Assembly (NCBI GenBank): GCA_905182495.1
Contig: CAJJBU010000014.1
Span: 45,955 to 109,954, forward strand
Direction: 5' to 3'
Origin: Flavobacteriales bacterium UBA952
GTDB taxonomy: Bacteria > Bacteroidota > Bacteroidia > Flavobacteriales_D > Crocinitomicaceae
Length of the DNA stretch: 64,000 bases
The position numbers were made by a program, and so were the translations under genes. The notes under the pieces were generated by a model that searched no databases, had not been told where the DNA came from, and worked only from the letters and a program-made list of their open reading frames with translations. Positions 20,357-30,366 of this stretch are shown piece by piece (position 1 is the stretch's first letter; every line of letters begins with the position of its first letter).

Positions 20357-21748
20357 ATGAGAAAAAGTAATTCACTTATTAATAATTTAGATTGGCCTTT
20401 GTTTTTTGGGTTTATCTCCCTCATTATTTTCGGGTTGGTCACTATCTATTCTGTTGCTTTTAACGAAGAACACCCTAGTCTATTCAGTTTTTCTGAAAAA
20501 TATGGTAAACAGGTAATCTGGATTGGCATTGCCTTATTTCTAGGTGTCATGGTTTTTCTTATTGATTCCGATATTTATAAAAAGTTTGCGCTTCCTATCT
20601 ATCTAGCGACACTCTCCTTGCTCGTTGTTGTTTTGTTTTTGCCTCCGATTAACGGGGCTAGGGCGTGGCTCGGTGTTGGTAGCATGGGAATACAACCTGC
20701 AGAATTTGCTAAAATAGCAACAGCTTTGCTCCTTGCAAAATATGTAAGCTCTTTGAACATGAAGCAATTAAGCTCTAAAAATGTGCTCTTAGCCTTGCTG
20801 ATTCTTATTCTACCAATGGTATTGATTTTGATGCAACCCGATGCCGGAACGTTTGTGGTGTTTACGGCCTTTTTCTTTGTCTTATATCGTGAGGGCTTAA
20901 CTTTTGACCCCTTTCTTTTAAAGTTTGTGAACCTCATTCCAAAAGTAAAGTTTAAACAAACTTGGATTGGGAGTCACTTTATTCCCATCTTATTTGTCTT
21001 TATATTTTTATCGGTGATCACCTTATTGTTTGGTGAAAGAAATATCCCCTTCATACCTGGGCTTAAACTATACGGGTCTATGGGTATCATTTCAAGCCTC
21101 TTTTTAATAGCTGGTATAGGAAGTTTTTTTGTGCAACGTTTTGGGTTAAAAAGAGCACGTTCTAAAGCACAATTTGTTATTATCCTGAGTTTCCTTGTGG
21201 GCAGTTCTATCTCATTAACTGTAGAGAAATCATTTGGTAGTCTGGCACCACATCAAAAGGACAGAATCGAACTTTTCCTTGGTTTGAAAGAAGACCCTAA
21301 TGGAAAAGACTACAACCGTAATAGGGCTATGGCGGCAGTGGGTTCTGGTGGGCTTTTGGGAAAAGGTTATAAAAAGGCCTCTGTTTCTAGCGTTAAAACA
21401 AACCATGTTCCTGAAAGTGAAACGGACTTTATCTTTTGTCCATTTGCTGAAGAATGGGGTTTTGTTGGAAGCTTGTTTCTAGTGCTCCTTTATTTATTTA
21501 TTATCGTTCGAATTCTTATTATTGCCGAGCGCCAAAGGTCACAGTTCAATCGTATTTACGCCTACTCTGTTGGCATGTTTTTTTTCTATCATTTTGCCGT
21601 GAACATTGGGATGAATATTGGATTTGCTCCGGTCATTGGGATCCCCCTTCCTTTTTTTAGTTACGGAGGTTCGTCTATGCTTTCATTTTCAATAATGATA
21701 TTTATTTTACTAAAATTAGACAGTCAAAGAAGACACGTCCTTAGATAA
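20357..21748 (+). CDS. rodA: SEDS peptidoglycan polymerase RodA
   Basis: A 463-residue SEDS-family glycosyltransferase with about ten membrane helices. Family signatures are GARAWLGVGSMGIQPAEFAK, LMQPDAGT, the ESETDFIFCPFAEEWGF loop and GIPLPFFSYGGSSM. It polymerises lipid II in complex with the PBP2 encoded directly upstream. The middle is longer than in E. coli RodA, which is common in Bacteroidota. Confidence 0.96.
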   Translation: MRKSNSLINNLDWPLFFGFISLIIFGLVTIYSVAFNEEHPSLFSFSEKYGKQVIWIGIALFLGVMVFLIDSDIYKKFALPIYLATLSLLVVVLFLPPINGARAWLGVGSMGIQPAEFAKIATALLLAKYVSSLNMKQLSSKNVLLALLILILPMVLILMQPDAGTFVVFTAFFFVLYREGLTFDPFLLKFVNLIPKVKFKQTWIGSHFIPILFVFIFLSVITLLFGERNIPFIPGLKLYGSMGIISSLFLIAGIGSFFVQRFGLKRARSKAQFVIILSFLVGSSISLTVEKSFGSLAPHQKDRIELFLGLKEDPNGKDYNRNRAMAAVGSGGLLGKGYKKASVSSVKTNHVPESETDFIFCPFAEEWGFVGSLFLVLLYLFIIVRILIIAERQRSQFNRIYAYSVGMFFFYHFAVNIGMNIGFAPVIGIPLPFFSYGGSSMLSFSIMIFILLKLDSQRRHVLR

Positions 21749-21771
21749 AAGATAAATTGTAATTTTAACAA

Positions 21772-24294
21772 ATGAACGAGGAAAATAGGAATATCACTAA
21801 AATTGAAAAACGTTTCCTTTACGTCCTTTTTTGGCTGCTCGGGCTTTTTCCGTTAATGGTTATTTCTTCCTTGTATCTCTTGCAATCAGAAGATGATTTG
21901 CCTCCTGTCGCTATGCTCGCTAATCCCCCTGAATTACTTGCCTCAAATATCATTGCAAATTCAGCCAATGGAGATACTGTTATCATAGGGAAGTTTTGGC
22001 AAGTCAACAGATCTAGTGTCTCATATTCTGAAATATCGCCCTTTGTTGTGGATGCCCTTATCGCAACTGAAGACGAACGCTTTATGCAACATTCAGGAAT
22101 CGATTTCCGAGCACTCATGAGATCGGTATCATCTATGGGAAGTTCTGGCGGGGCATCTACTATTCCTCAGCAGCTTGCAAAGCTTCTATTTACACTTCAA
22201 AAAAGATCAAAAGAGAAAACCGAAACAAAATCCATGACGGCAACTATTCTTGGGAAGTTTGGAAGAATAAATGAGAAAGCCCAAGAACATATTATTGCAA
22301 CAAGACTGGAGCAAACCTTTACGAAAAAGGAAATTATTACAATGTATTTGAATCAGTTTGACTACCTATATAATGCCGTAGGAATAGAAAATGCTGCTAT
22401 GGTGTATTTTAATAAAAAAGCAATAGATTTATCAAAAACAGAGGCAGCAACACTTGTGGGGATGTGCAAGAATCCTGGCTTATATAATCCTCATTCCTAT
22501 TCAACAAGGAATTATGGCAGAAGACTTTCCGTTCGGAATAAAATAAAAATAGAAGAGGTTAAACAGGTTGAGATTGATGAAGCCCGGGCTAAGGATTCTA
22601 TAAGGGCCATCAGTAGAAGAAATCAAGTTCTTTTCCAATGGTTAAGAAATAGTGAAAGGAACAATCCGGATCTTTCCTATAGATTAACGAGAAATGAATA
22701 TGACTCATTAAAGCAAACCCCGATTGTTATTGATTATACAACGGTTGATCACAAAGAGGGCTTAGCGCCATATTTCCGAGAAAGTTTGAGGCAAGAAGTC
22801 AGTCAATTGTTAAAACAAAAAAATAAAACCGGGGAATATCAATATGCAAAAAAAGATGGGACCCCTTATAACATTTATCGAGATGGTCTTAAAATTTACA
22901 CAACACTAAATACCTCTCTTCAAGAAAAAGCAGAGGCTGCTGTAGAAAAGCACTTAAGCGGTAAAGATCCTTTGAATAAAAATGCGGCGGCCGTCCCTTC
23001 CTTACAACAGCAATTTGATCGGAATAACAGAGGGCTTCGACGCTTTCCTTTCTCAAATAAACTAAGTAAAGAAACAGTCAATTCAATTTTAAATAGAGCA
23101 AAAAACGGTAGTGCACGATCTAGAGCGATGAAACGCGCAGGCTTGAGTATCGGGGAAATTGAAAATGCTTTCAATATACCCACTCAAATGAAGGTTTTCA
23201 GCTGGAATGGGGAAATTGATACCGTTATGACACCGTTCGACTCCATAAGATATTACAAATCCTATTTGCATACTGGATTAATTTCTATTGATCCAAGAAC
23301 GGGTTTTGTAAAGGCTTGGGTAGGGGGCGCAAATTTCAAACACTTTTCCTATGACCACGCTCGACAGGGAAAACGTCAAGTCGGTTCGACTATTAAGCCC
23401 TTCGTTTATGCAACTGCCTTATCGATGCATGTTGTGAATCCATGCACAAAATTTAATGAAAATGAACATTGTGTGGATATTGTAGATGAAAACAATGTCT
23501 TAATTAAACAATACTGTCCAGGAGGTGATGCCGCTGAAACGGTTAGTCTAGGGATTTCTAAATCATCCAACCCAACGACCGCAGGGGTTATGGGAAGAAT
23601 GGGGCGCTTCAATTCTTTTCTAAAGACGGGCGGGCCGTTTCAAATAAATAAGCTTTTAAGAAAAATGAATATCTTTCTAAGGCCTGAGGATCTAGTTCCC
23701 GCCATGTGTTTGGGTAGTATGGACCTTTCCTTATATGAGCTTGTTTCAGCTCAATGCGTATTCGTAAATGATGGCGTTTACAATAAGCCAACAACAATTT
23801 TACGAATTGAAGATCGTAATGGGAAAAAAATCTATGAGGCAAAACAAGAAAGGGAAAAAGTAATGAGCCCTACAGTTGCTTATGAAATACTTAAGATGAT
23901 GATAGGGGTGGTGCAAGGGGGTACAGGCTCTAGCCTACGAGGAACTTGGAAGCCTTGGGGTGGAGTAAGTGCGCCAACAGCTGGAAAAACAGGTACAACG
24001 CAAAACAACTCTGACGGATGGTTTATGGGGCTTACTCCTGGTCTTGTAACAGGCGTTTGGGTCGGTGCTGAAGACCGTTCTGTTCGCTTTAAGACCATGA
24101 CTTGGGGACAGGGTGCAAGAATGGCCCTTCCTATATATGGATACTACATGCAAAAAGTCTATGCCGATCGGAAGTTAAATTGGAGTAAAGAAGACTTTGC
24201 CGTTCCTGAAAATTATAACCCCGAAGAATTCAAATGTGAAGAAATTGCCACACCGGACAATGGAGGCCTGGGTGGCGAAGAACCTGATTTTTAA
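21772..24294 (+). CDS. class A penicillin-binding protein (PBP1A-type transglycosylase/transpeptidase)
   Basis: An 840-residue bifunctional wall synthase. After an N-terminal membrane anchor comes the GT51 domain, with catalytic Glu in ATEDERFMQHSGIDFRAL and GASTIPQQLAKLL. The transpeptidase domain follows with SxxK in GSTIKPFVYA, SxN in SKSSNPTTAG and KTGTTQNNSDGWF. It closes the wall-synthesis run after rodA. The scoA start lies four bases past its stop, so both may share a transcript. Confidence 0.95.
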   Translation: MNEENRNITKIEKRFLYVLFWLLGLFPLMVISSLYLLQSEDDLPPVAMLANPPELLASNIIANSANGDTVIIGKFWQVNRSSVSYSEISPFVVDALIATEDERFMQHSGIDFRALMRSVSSMGSSGGASTIPQQLAKLLFTLQKRSKEKTETKSMTATILGKFGRINEKAQEHIIATRLEQTFTKKEIITMYLNQFDYLYNAVGIENAAMVYFNKKAIDLSKTEAATLVGMCKNPGLYNPHSYSTRNYGRRLSVRNKIKIEEVKQVEIDEARAKDSIRAISRRNQVLFQWLRNSERNNPDLSYRLTRNEYDSLKQTPIVIDYTTVDHKEGLAPYFRESLRQEVSQLLKQKNKTGEYQYAKKDGTPYNIYRDGLKIYTTLNTSLQEKAEAAVEKHLSGKDPLNKNAAAVPSLQQQFDRNNRGLRRFPFSNKLSKETVNSILNRAKNGSARSRAMKRAGLSIGEIENAFNIPTQMKVFSWNGEIDTVMTPFDSIRYYKSYLHTGLISIDPRTGFVKAWVGGANFKHFSYDHARQGKRQVGSTIKPFVYATALSMHVVNPCTKFNENEHCVDIVDENNVLIKQYCPGGDAAETVSLGISKSSNPTTAGVMGRMGRFNSFLKTGGPFQINKLLRKMNIFLRPEDLVPAMCLGSMDLSLYELVSAQCVFVNDGVYNKPTTILRIEDRNGKKIYEAKQEREKVMSPTVAYEILKMMIGVVQGGTGSSLRGTWKPWGGVSAPTAGKTGTTQNNSDGWFMGLTPGLVTGVWVGAEDRSVRFKTMTWGQGARMALPIYGYYMQKVYADRKLNWSKEDFAVPENYNPEEFKCEEIATPDNGGLGGEEPDF

Positions 24295-24297
24295 AAT

Positions 24298-24993
24298 ATG
24301 AATAAAGAAATAGGAAACGTTCATGGAGCCCTAAAGGGACTTGAAAGTGGAATGACATTAATGTTAGGCGGTTTTGGGCTATGCGGTATCCCTGAAAACT
24401 CAATTAATGAAATTGTAAAACTTGGTGTAACGAATCTAACCTGTATCAGTAACAATGCTGGGGTTGATAACTTTGGACTAGGTCTACTTCTACAAAACCG
24501 TCAAATTAAAAAAATGGTTAGCTCCTACGTTGGAGAGAATGATGAATTTGAAAGACAAATGCTTTCAGGAGAGCTTGAAGTTGACTTAATTCCGCAAGGA
24601 AGCCTTGCTGAACGTTGTAGAGCTGGCGGTGCTGGTATTCCCGCTTTTTTCACACCTGCAGGATACGGAACCGAAGTTGCCGAAGGAAAAGAGGTTCGAG
24701 ATTTCAATGGCAAGCCTCATATTTTAGAAAGTGCCCTACATGCAGATTTTGCTATTGTAAAGGCATGGAAAGGGGATACAGAAGGGAATTTGGTCTATAA
24801 AGCAACAGCAAGAAACTTTAATCCAATGATGGCTATGGCAGGGAAAATAACGATCGCTGAGGTTGAAGAATTGGTGCCTGCTGGTAAGCTGGATCCTAAT
24901 GAAATTCATACTCCGGGGATTTTTGTCCAACGGATTTTTCAAGGAGAAAAATTTGAAAAGAGAATAGAGCAACGAACGACAAGAAGTAAATAA
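24298..24993 (+). CDS. scoA: succinyl-CoA:3-ketoacid CoA-transferase, subunit A
   Basis: A 231-residue alpha subunit of SCOT. Motifs are [10 protein letters not shown] (CoA-binding loop), the central [20 protein letters not shown] and [19 protein letters not shown]. The enzyme moves CoA from succinyl-CoA to acetoacetate in the cytoplasm for ketone-body use. The partner subunit starts one base after the stop. Confidence 0.96.
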   Translation: MNKEIGNVHGALKGLESGMTLMLGGFGLCGIPENSINEIVKLGVTNLTCISNNAGVDNFGLGLLLQNRQIKKMVSSYVGENDEFERQMLSGELEVDLIPQGSLAERCRAGGAGIPAFFTPAGYGTEVAEGKEVRDFNGKPHILESALHADFAIVKAWKGDTEGNLVYKATARNFNPMMAMAGKITIAEVEELVPAGKLDPNEIHTPGIFVQRIFQGEKFEKRIEQRTTRSK

Positions 24994-24994
24994 A

Positions 24995-25651
24995 ATGGCA
25001 TTAGATAAAACCGGTATCGCACAAAGAATAGCACAAGAGCTTAGGGACGGTTGGTACGTCAATTTAGGAATTGGTATCCCAACTCTTGTTGCAAACTATA
25101 TCCCTCAGGGAATAGAGGTTGAGTTTCAATCCGAAAATGGCGTTTTAGGTATGGGGCCTTTCCCTTTTGAGGGGGAAGAAGATGCCGATCTCATTAACGC
25201 CGGAAAACAAACCATAACCACCATGAAAGGCGCTTCTTTTTTTGATTCTGCGACCTCTTTTGCAATGATTAGAGGACAACATGTACAACTAACAGTGTTA
25301 GGCGCCATGGAGGTTTCCGAAAACGGAGATATTGCCAACTGGAAAATACCGGGTAAAATGGTAAAAGGAATGGGGGGAGCAATGGATTTGGTCGCTTCTG
25401 CAGATAATATAATCGTTGCCATGATGCACAGCAATAGGGCTGGTGCCTCTAAACTTCTTAAGTCCTGCTCTTTACCTTTAACTGGAGTTGCTTGTGTAAA
25501 AAAAGTAGTCACTGAGCTCGCCGTTCTTGAAATAAAAGACGGTGCATTTCATTTAATTGAAAGGGCTCCCGGTGTAAGCGTCGAAGAGATTCAATCCAAA
25601 ACAGAGGGGAACCTTGTGGTCAATGGAACTATTCCTGAAATGTCATTATAG
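24995..25651 (+). CDS. scoB: succinyl-CoA:3-ketoacid CoA-transferase, subunit B
   Basis: A 218-residue beta subunit with the catalytic Glu in the conserved FQSENGVLGMGP and the WKIPGKMVKGMGGAMDLV segment. It pairs with scoA directly upstream. The cysQ start lies four bases after its stop, continuing the tightly packed run. Confidence 0.96.
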   Translation: MALDKTGIAQRIAQELRDGWYVNLGIGIPTLVANYIPQGIEVEFQSENGVLGMGPFPFEGEEDADLINAGKQTITTMKGASFFDSATSFAMIRGQHVQLTVLGAMEVSENGDIANWKIPGKMVKGMGGAMDLVASADNIIVAMMHSNRAGASKLLKSCSLPLTGVACVKKVVTELAVLEIKDGAFHLIERAPGVSVEEIQSKTEGNLVVNGTIPEMSL

Positions 25652-25655
25652 AATT

Positions 25656-26465
25656 ATGAAAGAATTAGAGGTTAAATATCAAACGGCAATTCTAGCGGCA
25701 GTGGAGGCGTCTCAGATCATTATGGACATCTATGAAAATGATTTTGATACGATTATAAAAGACGACGGGTCTCCCTTGACCAAGGCCGACTTGGCTTCAA
25801 CAAAAATAATTCACAAACATCTTGAGCCATTGAAGATTCCTATTACAGGAGAAGAAACAGACAAGATGCCCTTTTCGGAAAGAAAGACATGGAAAGAATG
25901 CTGGTGTATTGACCCATTAGATGGTACCAAAGAATTTATAAATAGAAATGGCGAGTTTGCAGTTAACATCGCATTGCTTCGTGATGGAAAACCGGTGTTT
26001 GGACTCATCGCTTCCCCTGTTCAAAAAATAATTTTTTTTGGCGGCGCAGAAACGGGGGTCTATAAAATGTCATACGAGGATATTGATTCCCCACAAAATT
26101 GGGAGCACATAACTGAGCCAACCCAGGTGAATTCGCCCATGGTAATGACCTGCTCAAGGAGCCATCATTCGGGACCTGTGCTTAGTTTTATCAACGAGCT
26201 TAAACAAATATCACCTACCATTGAGTTTGCAAAGAAAGGGTCTTCTTTAAAGTTCTTTGACCTTGCAAGTGGAGCGGCAGATGCATATCCTCGATTTGCG
26301 CCAACTATGGAATGGGATATTGCAGCGGGACAAGCCATCTTGGAAGCTTTAGGGGGTTCGGTTGTTCACGCCGAAACAGGACTCCCGCTCTACTACAACA
26401 AAGAAAACCTCACAAATCCTTATTTCATAGCCAAAACCAAACCCCTATTAGCATTGTCGTCATGA
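25656..26465 (+). CDS. cysQ: 3'(2'),5'-bisphosphate nucleotidase CysQ (inositol monophosphatase family)
   Basis: A 269-residue magnesium-dependent phosphatase which removes 3'-phosphoadenosine 5'-phosphate left by sulfate assimilation. Metal-binding motifs are GEE (ITGEETDK), DPLDGTKEF, and EWDIAAGQAIL near the C-terminus. I start at ATG 25656, four bases after the scoB stop; an upstream in-frame ATG would overlap scoB with unrelated residues. The stop overlaps the next start by four bases (ATGA). Confidence 0.93.
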   Translation: MKELEVKYQTAILAAVEASQIIMDIYENDFDTIIKDDGSPLTKADLASTKIIHKHLEPLKIPITGEETDKMPFSERKTWKECWCIDPLDGTKEFINRNGEFAVNIALLRDGKPVFGLIASPVQKIIFFGGAETGVYKMSYEDIDSPQNWEHITEPTQVNSPMVMTCSRSHHSGPVLSFINELKQISPTIEFAKKGSSLKFFDLASGAADAYPRFAPTMEWDIAAGQAILEALGGSVVHAETGLPLYYNKENLTNPYFIAKTKPLLALSS

Positions 26466-27952
26466 AAAAATTAAGCTGCTTGCTTTTGATGCTCATTGCG
26501 TTTTCGACGCATGCTCAAGAAACATTGGTGGGCCATTCTTTTTTTAGAGATCACGACCAAAACCCAGCTTTTGCAGACGATAAACCTTCGATTTGCGATG
26601 TTGGATTTCAAAAAGACACGACCAAAGCTTCCTTTTTAAAGAAATTAAAACAACATTTTTTCGATCAATACCTTTTTGAGGTTCATGAAAAAAATGTCAA
26701 TCTATATATCTCCCCTGTTGTTAATTTTCAGCTTGGACAAAACTGGCTGGATTCAGATGGGCCGTCTTTATTCCAAAATACAAGAGGTCTATATGTAAAC
26801 GGTGAGCTTTTAAAAAACTTCTCCTTTAGTAGCGCTTTTGTTGAAAATCAGGCGCGATTCAGTGAATATGAAACAAACTTCATCACCAATCATGGGGAGT
26901 TCTATCCCAATGCATCTAGCATTCAACAAAATGGCGTGGTCCCTGGAGGAGGCCGCACAAAACCATTTAAAGACGGAGGATATGATTATGCTTATGCCAT
27001 CGGCTCGTTTCTTTATAAGCCCATAGAAAACCTTGAAATAAGAGTCGGAAATGCACCTTCATTTATTGGTTCAGGATATCGATCACTAATCCTATCTGAC
27101 AACAGTTACCAAGCACCAAGCTTAGACGTCAAATATTCCTTTCTGAAAAAATGGAGCTATGGTGCGCGAAGAACGCGTCTGTTTAACTTAATTCGTAAAA
27201 ACGCATTTTCTACCGTAGAGGGATACTATCAGCCAAAGGCATCGGCTTTACACTATATAACTTATGACGTAACTCCGAAAGTAACCATCGGGTTCTTTGA
27301 AAATGCAATTTGGTCCATGGGAGACACGATCACAGAAAAGCCCACTGGCCTGTATTACGCGCCTATTCCGTTTCTTGGCTTATTACAGTCTGAGAACTTC
27401 TCGCTTTATGGTTTCGACGCCACTGAGACTGTTGGTGAAAAAGTGCGATTTTATCAGCAGTTTGTTTTGTCTGGTTTTAAATCTCAAAACATGGGCTTCC
27501 AGCTTGGTGTGCGTTTTTACGATCTGCTTCCAAATTCGATGCTTCAGTTTGAATACAATAAGGTGGGAACGGACTTATATACTGCTGAAGCACCCAACAT
27601 GAGTTACACGCATTATAACTTACCGCTGGCCCATCCTAAAGGGCAAGGATTTGATGAGCTCATCGTTCGCGCGAATATCTCCATTAAGCGCTTTTATGGC
27701 GAGAGTAAAACGGTTTGTTATTGGCTAAAAAACTACAACGAACGCATCCTACTTCCAATGAACAATGAGAGCGTCGAGATTGAAGATGTTATCGTTCATC
27801 AGCAATTTGAATTGGGATACCGAATCAATCCAAAGATTAATTTTTGCTTTTTTGGTAGGGCTGTACTCCGGGTTTCTGATATTGAACCCACGCAATTACT
27901 GCTTCATGTTGGCTTAAGTACAAACCTATTTAACAGCTACAATGATTATTAA
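26462..27952 (+). CDS. Wzi/RemB-like outer-membrane beta-barrel protein 1
   Basis: A 496-residue exported protein. The signal peptide is MKKLSCLLLMLIAFSTHAQ, which decides the start at 26462; an upstream in-frame start would lie inside cysQ. The body is rich in alternating aromatic strands and carries the Wzi-type motif IGSGYRSLILSDN. Wzi binds capsule at the outer membrane, and the related RemB supports gliding motility in Flavobacterium. It is followed by a paralogue overlapping by eleven bases, so the two probably act together at the cell surface. Confidence 0.75.
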   Translation: MKKLSCLLLMLIAFSTHAQETLVGHSFFRDHDQNPAFADDKPSICDVGFQKDTTKASFLKKLKQHFFDQYLFEVHEKNVNLYISPVVNFQLGQNWLDSDGPSLFQNTRGLYVNGELLKNFSFSSAFVENQARFSEYETNFITNHGEFYPNASSIQQNGVVPGGGRTKPFKDGGYDYAYAIGSFLYKPIENLEIRVGNAPSFIGSGYRSLILSDNSYQAPSLDVKYSFLKKWSYGARRTRLFNLIRKNAFSTVEGYYQPKASALHYITYDVTPKVTIGFFENAIWSMGDTITEKPTGLYYAPIPFLGLLQSENFSLYGFDATETVGEKVRFYQQFVLSGFKSQNMGFQLGVRFYDLLPNSMLQFEYNKVGTDLYTAEAPNMSYTHYNLPLAHPKGQGFDELIVRANISIKRFYGESKTVCYWLKNYNERILLPMNNESVEIEDVIVHQQFELGYRINPKINFCFFGRAVLRVSDIEPTQLLLHVGLSTNLFNSYNDY

Positions 27953-29423
27953 TAAGGCCCTGACTATTCTCGTTGTACTCCTGGCCTTTGGCGCTTGGAA
28001 CCAATCGGATATTGGATATTTAAATGGGAGCCTTGTGACTACTCTTCGTTCAGAAGCGCCAAAAGACAGCTCTTCTGTTTCTGTTTCCCTTCATCATTCA
28101 GACTTAAGACCTAGTCTAAGGTTAAATAATTCAAGTCTTGGGTTTCGTCTATCAAAAAAAGAGCCCGAAAAAATCAATCTGATTCCCTTAATTGACCTTG
28201 GTATTCAATATAATGATGAATTGAGCCACAGAGGTGGCTTGGGTTTTCTTCTAGAAGCAAGGCCCATTAAAAAAAGTTATGTGCGGATTGGGGGGCTTGT
28301 TAATGTCTCCAATTCTGCGCTGCTCAACCCCGGTAATATAAACCTCTCCGAACTTGGAACAAGCCAAGAGCTTTGGTTTTTGCCCTTGACGAGATTGGCC
28401 TATACGCCTAATGAGGTGTTTTCATTTCAGGTGGGGTACGATAAAAATTTTATTGGAGCGGGAAGACGGTCCCTATTTCTAAGCGACTATGGGAAACCGA
28501 TGCCTTTTGGCCAGATTCGAGCTCAGTTTTGGCATATGGAATACAGTGTGAACTACCAGTTTTTATCCGAAAACTACAATGGCCAAAAACGATCTAAGTA
28601 TGTTACGAGCCATTACCTGAGTTGGGATATTTTACCTTGGTTGAACCTAGGTATTTTTGAGGCTGTTGTTTTTCAGCCAAAAGACACCTTACTCAATCGT
28701 GGATACGATGTAGAATACCTGAATCCTTTTGTTTTTTACCGACCCCAAGAGTATTCCATGGGCTCCTCAGATAATGTCGTCATTGGGGCCGCATTAAAAG
28801 CTTCCATAAAAAACACAATCATATACGCTCAGGTTGTGCTAGATGAGTTCTTACTTTCTGAAATACGGGCAAGAAGCGGTTGGTGGGCAAATAAGTTTGG
28901 CTTTCAGTTGGGCGTTTCTGGATTTTTTGATTTAGGACTCTCATGGCTAAGTTATCGCATAGAAAGCAACCTCGTTAGACCTTACACTTTTTCACACTTA
29001 ACACCTTTACAGGTATATGGGAATAACGGATCACCCCTGGCACACCCCTATGGAAGTAACTTTTCCGAAATTCTGATAGAACTCAATTGGAGAAAACGAA
29101 TAAACGGTAAATTAAAATTGTCCTTTTTCGGTTCTTATGGCATTCAAGGCGTAGATATTAATGGGCTGAACTACGGATCTGACATATACCAACCCTACAT
29201 TAACCGACCCAACGATTACGGAAATTTCATTGGACAAGGAATACAACAGAACTTTTTGAGAACGAATACACGTGCTTCCTACAACATTTCGCAGAAAGGG
29301 TATCTTCATGCCTTTGTCGAGCTTCAGACACAGTACTTAAAGATCGATGAATTCCGTGGGTTGCGCGTTATTCCCATGGTCGGTTTGCGGTCTTATTTAT
29401 GGAACGATTATAGAAATTATTAA
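27942..29423 (+). CDS. Wzi/RemB-like outer-membrane beta-barrel protein 2
   Basis: A 493-residue paralogue of the preceding protein with the matching motif [20 protein letters not shown] and the shared region [18 protein letters not shown] (HPKGQGFDELIVRANIS in the first). A hydrophobic N-terminus ([17 protein letters not shown]) is consistent with export. Its stop and the next ATG share one base. Divergence between the two copies is high, so the duplication is old. Confidence 0.72.
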   Translation: MIINKALTILVVLLAFGAWNQSDIGYLNGSLVTTLRSEAPKDSSSVSVSLHHSDLRPSLRLNNSSLGFRLSKKEPEKINLIPLIDLGIQYNDELSHRGGLGFLLEARPIKKSYVRIGGLVNVSNSALLNPGNINLSELGTSQELWFLPLTRLAYTPNEVFSFQVGYDKNFIGAGRRSLFLSDYGKPMPFGQIRAQFWHMEYSVNYQFLSENYNGQKRSKYVTSHYLSWDILPWLNLGIFEAVVFQPKDTLLNRGYDVEYLNPFVFYRPQEYSMGSSDNVVIGAALKASIKNTIIYAQVVLDEFLLSEIRARSGWWANKFGFQLGVSGFFDLGLSWLSYRIESNLVRPYTFSHLTPLQVYGNNGSPLAHPYGSNFSEILIELNWRKRINGKLKLSFFGSYGIQGVDINGLNYGSDIYQPYINRPNDYGNFIGQGIQQNFLRTNTRASYNISQKGYLHAFVELQTQYLKIDEFRGLRVIPMVGLRSYLWNDYRNY

Positions 29424-29641
29424 TGAGCGGAGATCAAAAAAACAACCCCTTACACGGCTTAAAGCTTATAGACATTCTGGAAGCATTGGTTGAAAAACAT
29501 GGTTGGGAAGAGCTTGGGTACCGCATCAATATTCGTTGTTTTAATTATGACCCCTCCATTAAGTCGAGTTTGCAGTTTTTAAGGAGAACACCATGGGCAA
29601 GAGAAAAAGTTGAACGTTTATATTTAAGGTCATTCAAATGA
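29423..29641 (+). CDS. VF530 / DUF2132 family small protein
   Basis: A 72-residue protein matching the VF530 family almost end to end: [46 protein letters not shown]. The family is a small helical fold proposed to bind DNA; no firm function is known. It overlaps both neighbours by a few bases. Confidence 0.85.
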   Translation: MSGDQKNNPLHGLKLIDILEALVEKHGWEELGYRINIRCFNYDPSIKSSLQFLRRTPWAREKVERLYLRSFK

Positions 29642-30321
29642 GAAGAAAAAAGTCTAAGCGCGGAAAACTTGGAACCTGGTTGGTTATATTGGGTCTTTTC
29701 GGTGGGTTTTATTTGTTGTCTTCAAAGCAAGAAGTCGTAAAACGTATTGTTAAAAAAACCATTAATTATACCAAGCTACAAGTTAAAGAAACCTATAGTT
29801 CGAAGCTCAAAGATAAAATGCCGGCTTATATTGAATCAGTTGCGAGAACGGGTATTGTCCCCTGCCGAAATGGCAAACTAATCAAATCCCACCCGAATTT
29901 ATTTAAAGTAGAGGATCGCCGCTACTATCAAATTGATCACTTAGACTACAGCCATCCATACCTAACCCAAAAAGGATTGGCCCTACTAAATAAAATCGCG
30001 GAGAATTTTGGAAAAAAAATCGCATCTACAGACCTCCATGACTCTAAATTTATCGTAACCTCACTGACCCGAAGCAAGGAGAATGTACGCCGCCTAAGAA
30101 GAAACAATGGCAATGCCAGCGAGCGCAGTGCACATCTTTATGGAGGGTGTTTTGACATCACATATGCCCGTTTTTCGAATGCTAAAAAGTCCCTGTCGGG
30201 AAATGACGTTTATCGATTAAAGGAAACGCTAGCAGAGGTAATCTATGAGCTTAAAAAAAGAGATAAATGCTGGGCGATTACCGAGAAGAATCAGCCTTGC
30301 TTCCATGTCGTTTGTAAGTAA
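29638..30321 (+). CDS. DUF5715 family protein (M15 peptidase-like)
   Basis: A 227-residue protein with a basic start and one N-terminal membrane helix (about residues 12-27). A domain follows with [18 protein letters not shown] and a terminal FHVV. The His, Asp and late His are placed like zinc ligands of M15/YcbK-type D,D-peptidases, which suggests a periplasmic wall-related hydrolase. That activity is inference. It overlaps the VF530 gene by four bases and ends the run that began at scoA. Confidence 0.75.
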   Translation: MRRKKSKRGKLGTWLVILGLFGGFYLLSSKQEVVKRIVKKTINYTKLQVKETYSSKLKDKMPAYIESVARTGIVPCRNGKLIKSHPNLFKVEDRRYYQIDHLDYSHPYLTQKGLALLNKIAENFGKKIASTDLHDSKFIVTSLTRSKENVRRLRRNNGNASERSAHLYGGCFDITYARFSNAKKSLSGNDVYRLKETLAEVIYELKKRDKCWAITEKNQPCFHVVCK

Positions 30322-30366
30322 TCTCCTTTTGAATTCGTATTCGTATCTTAGCTAAAACGTAAACCT

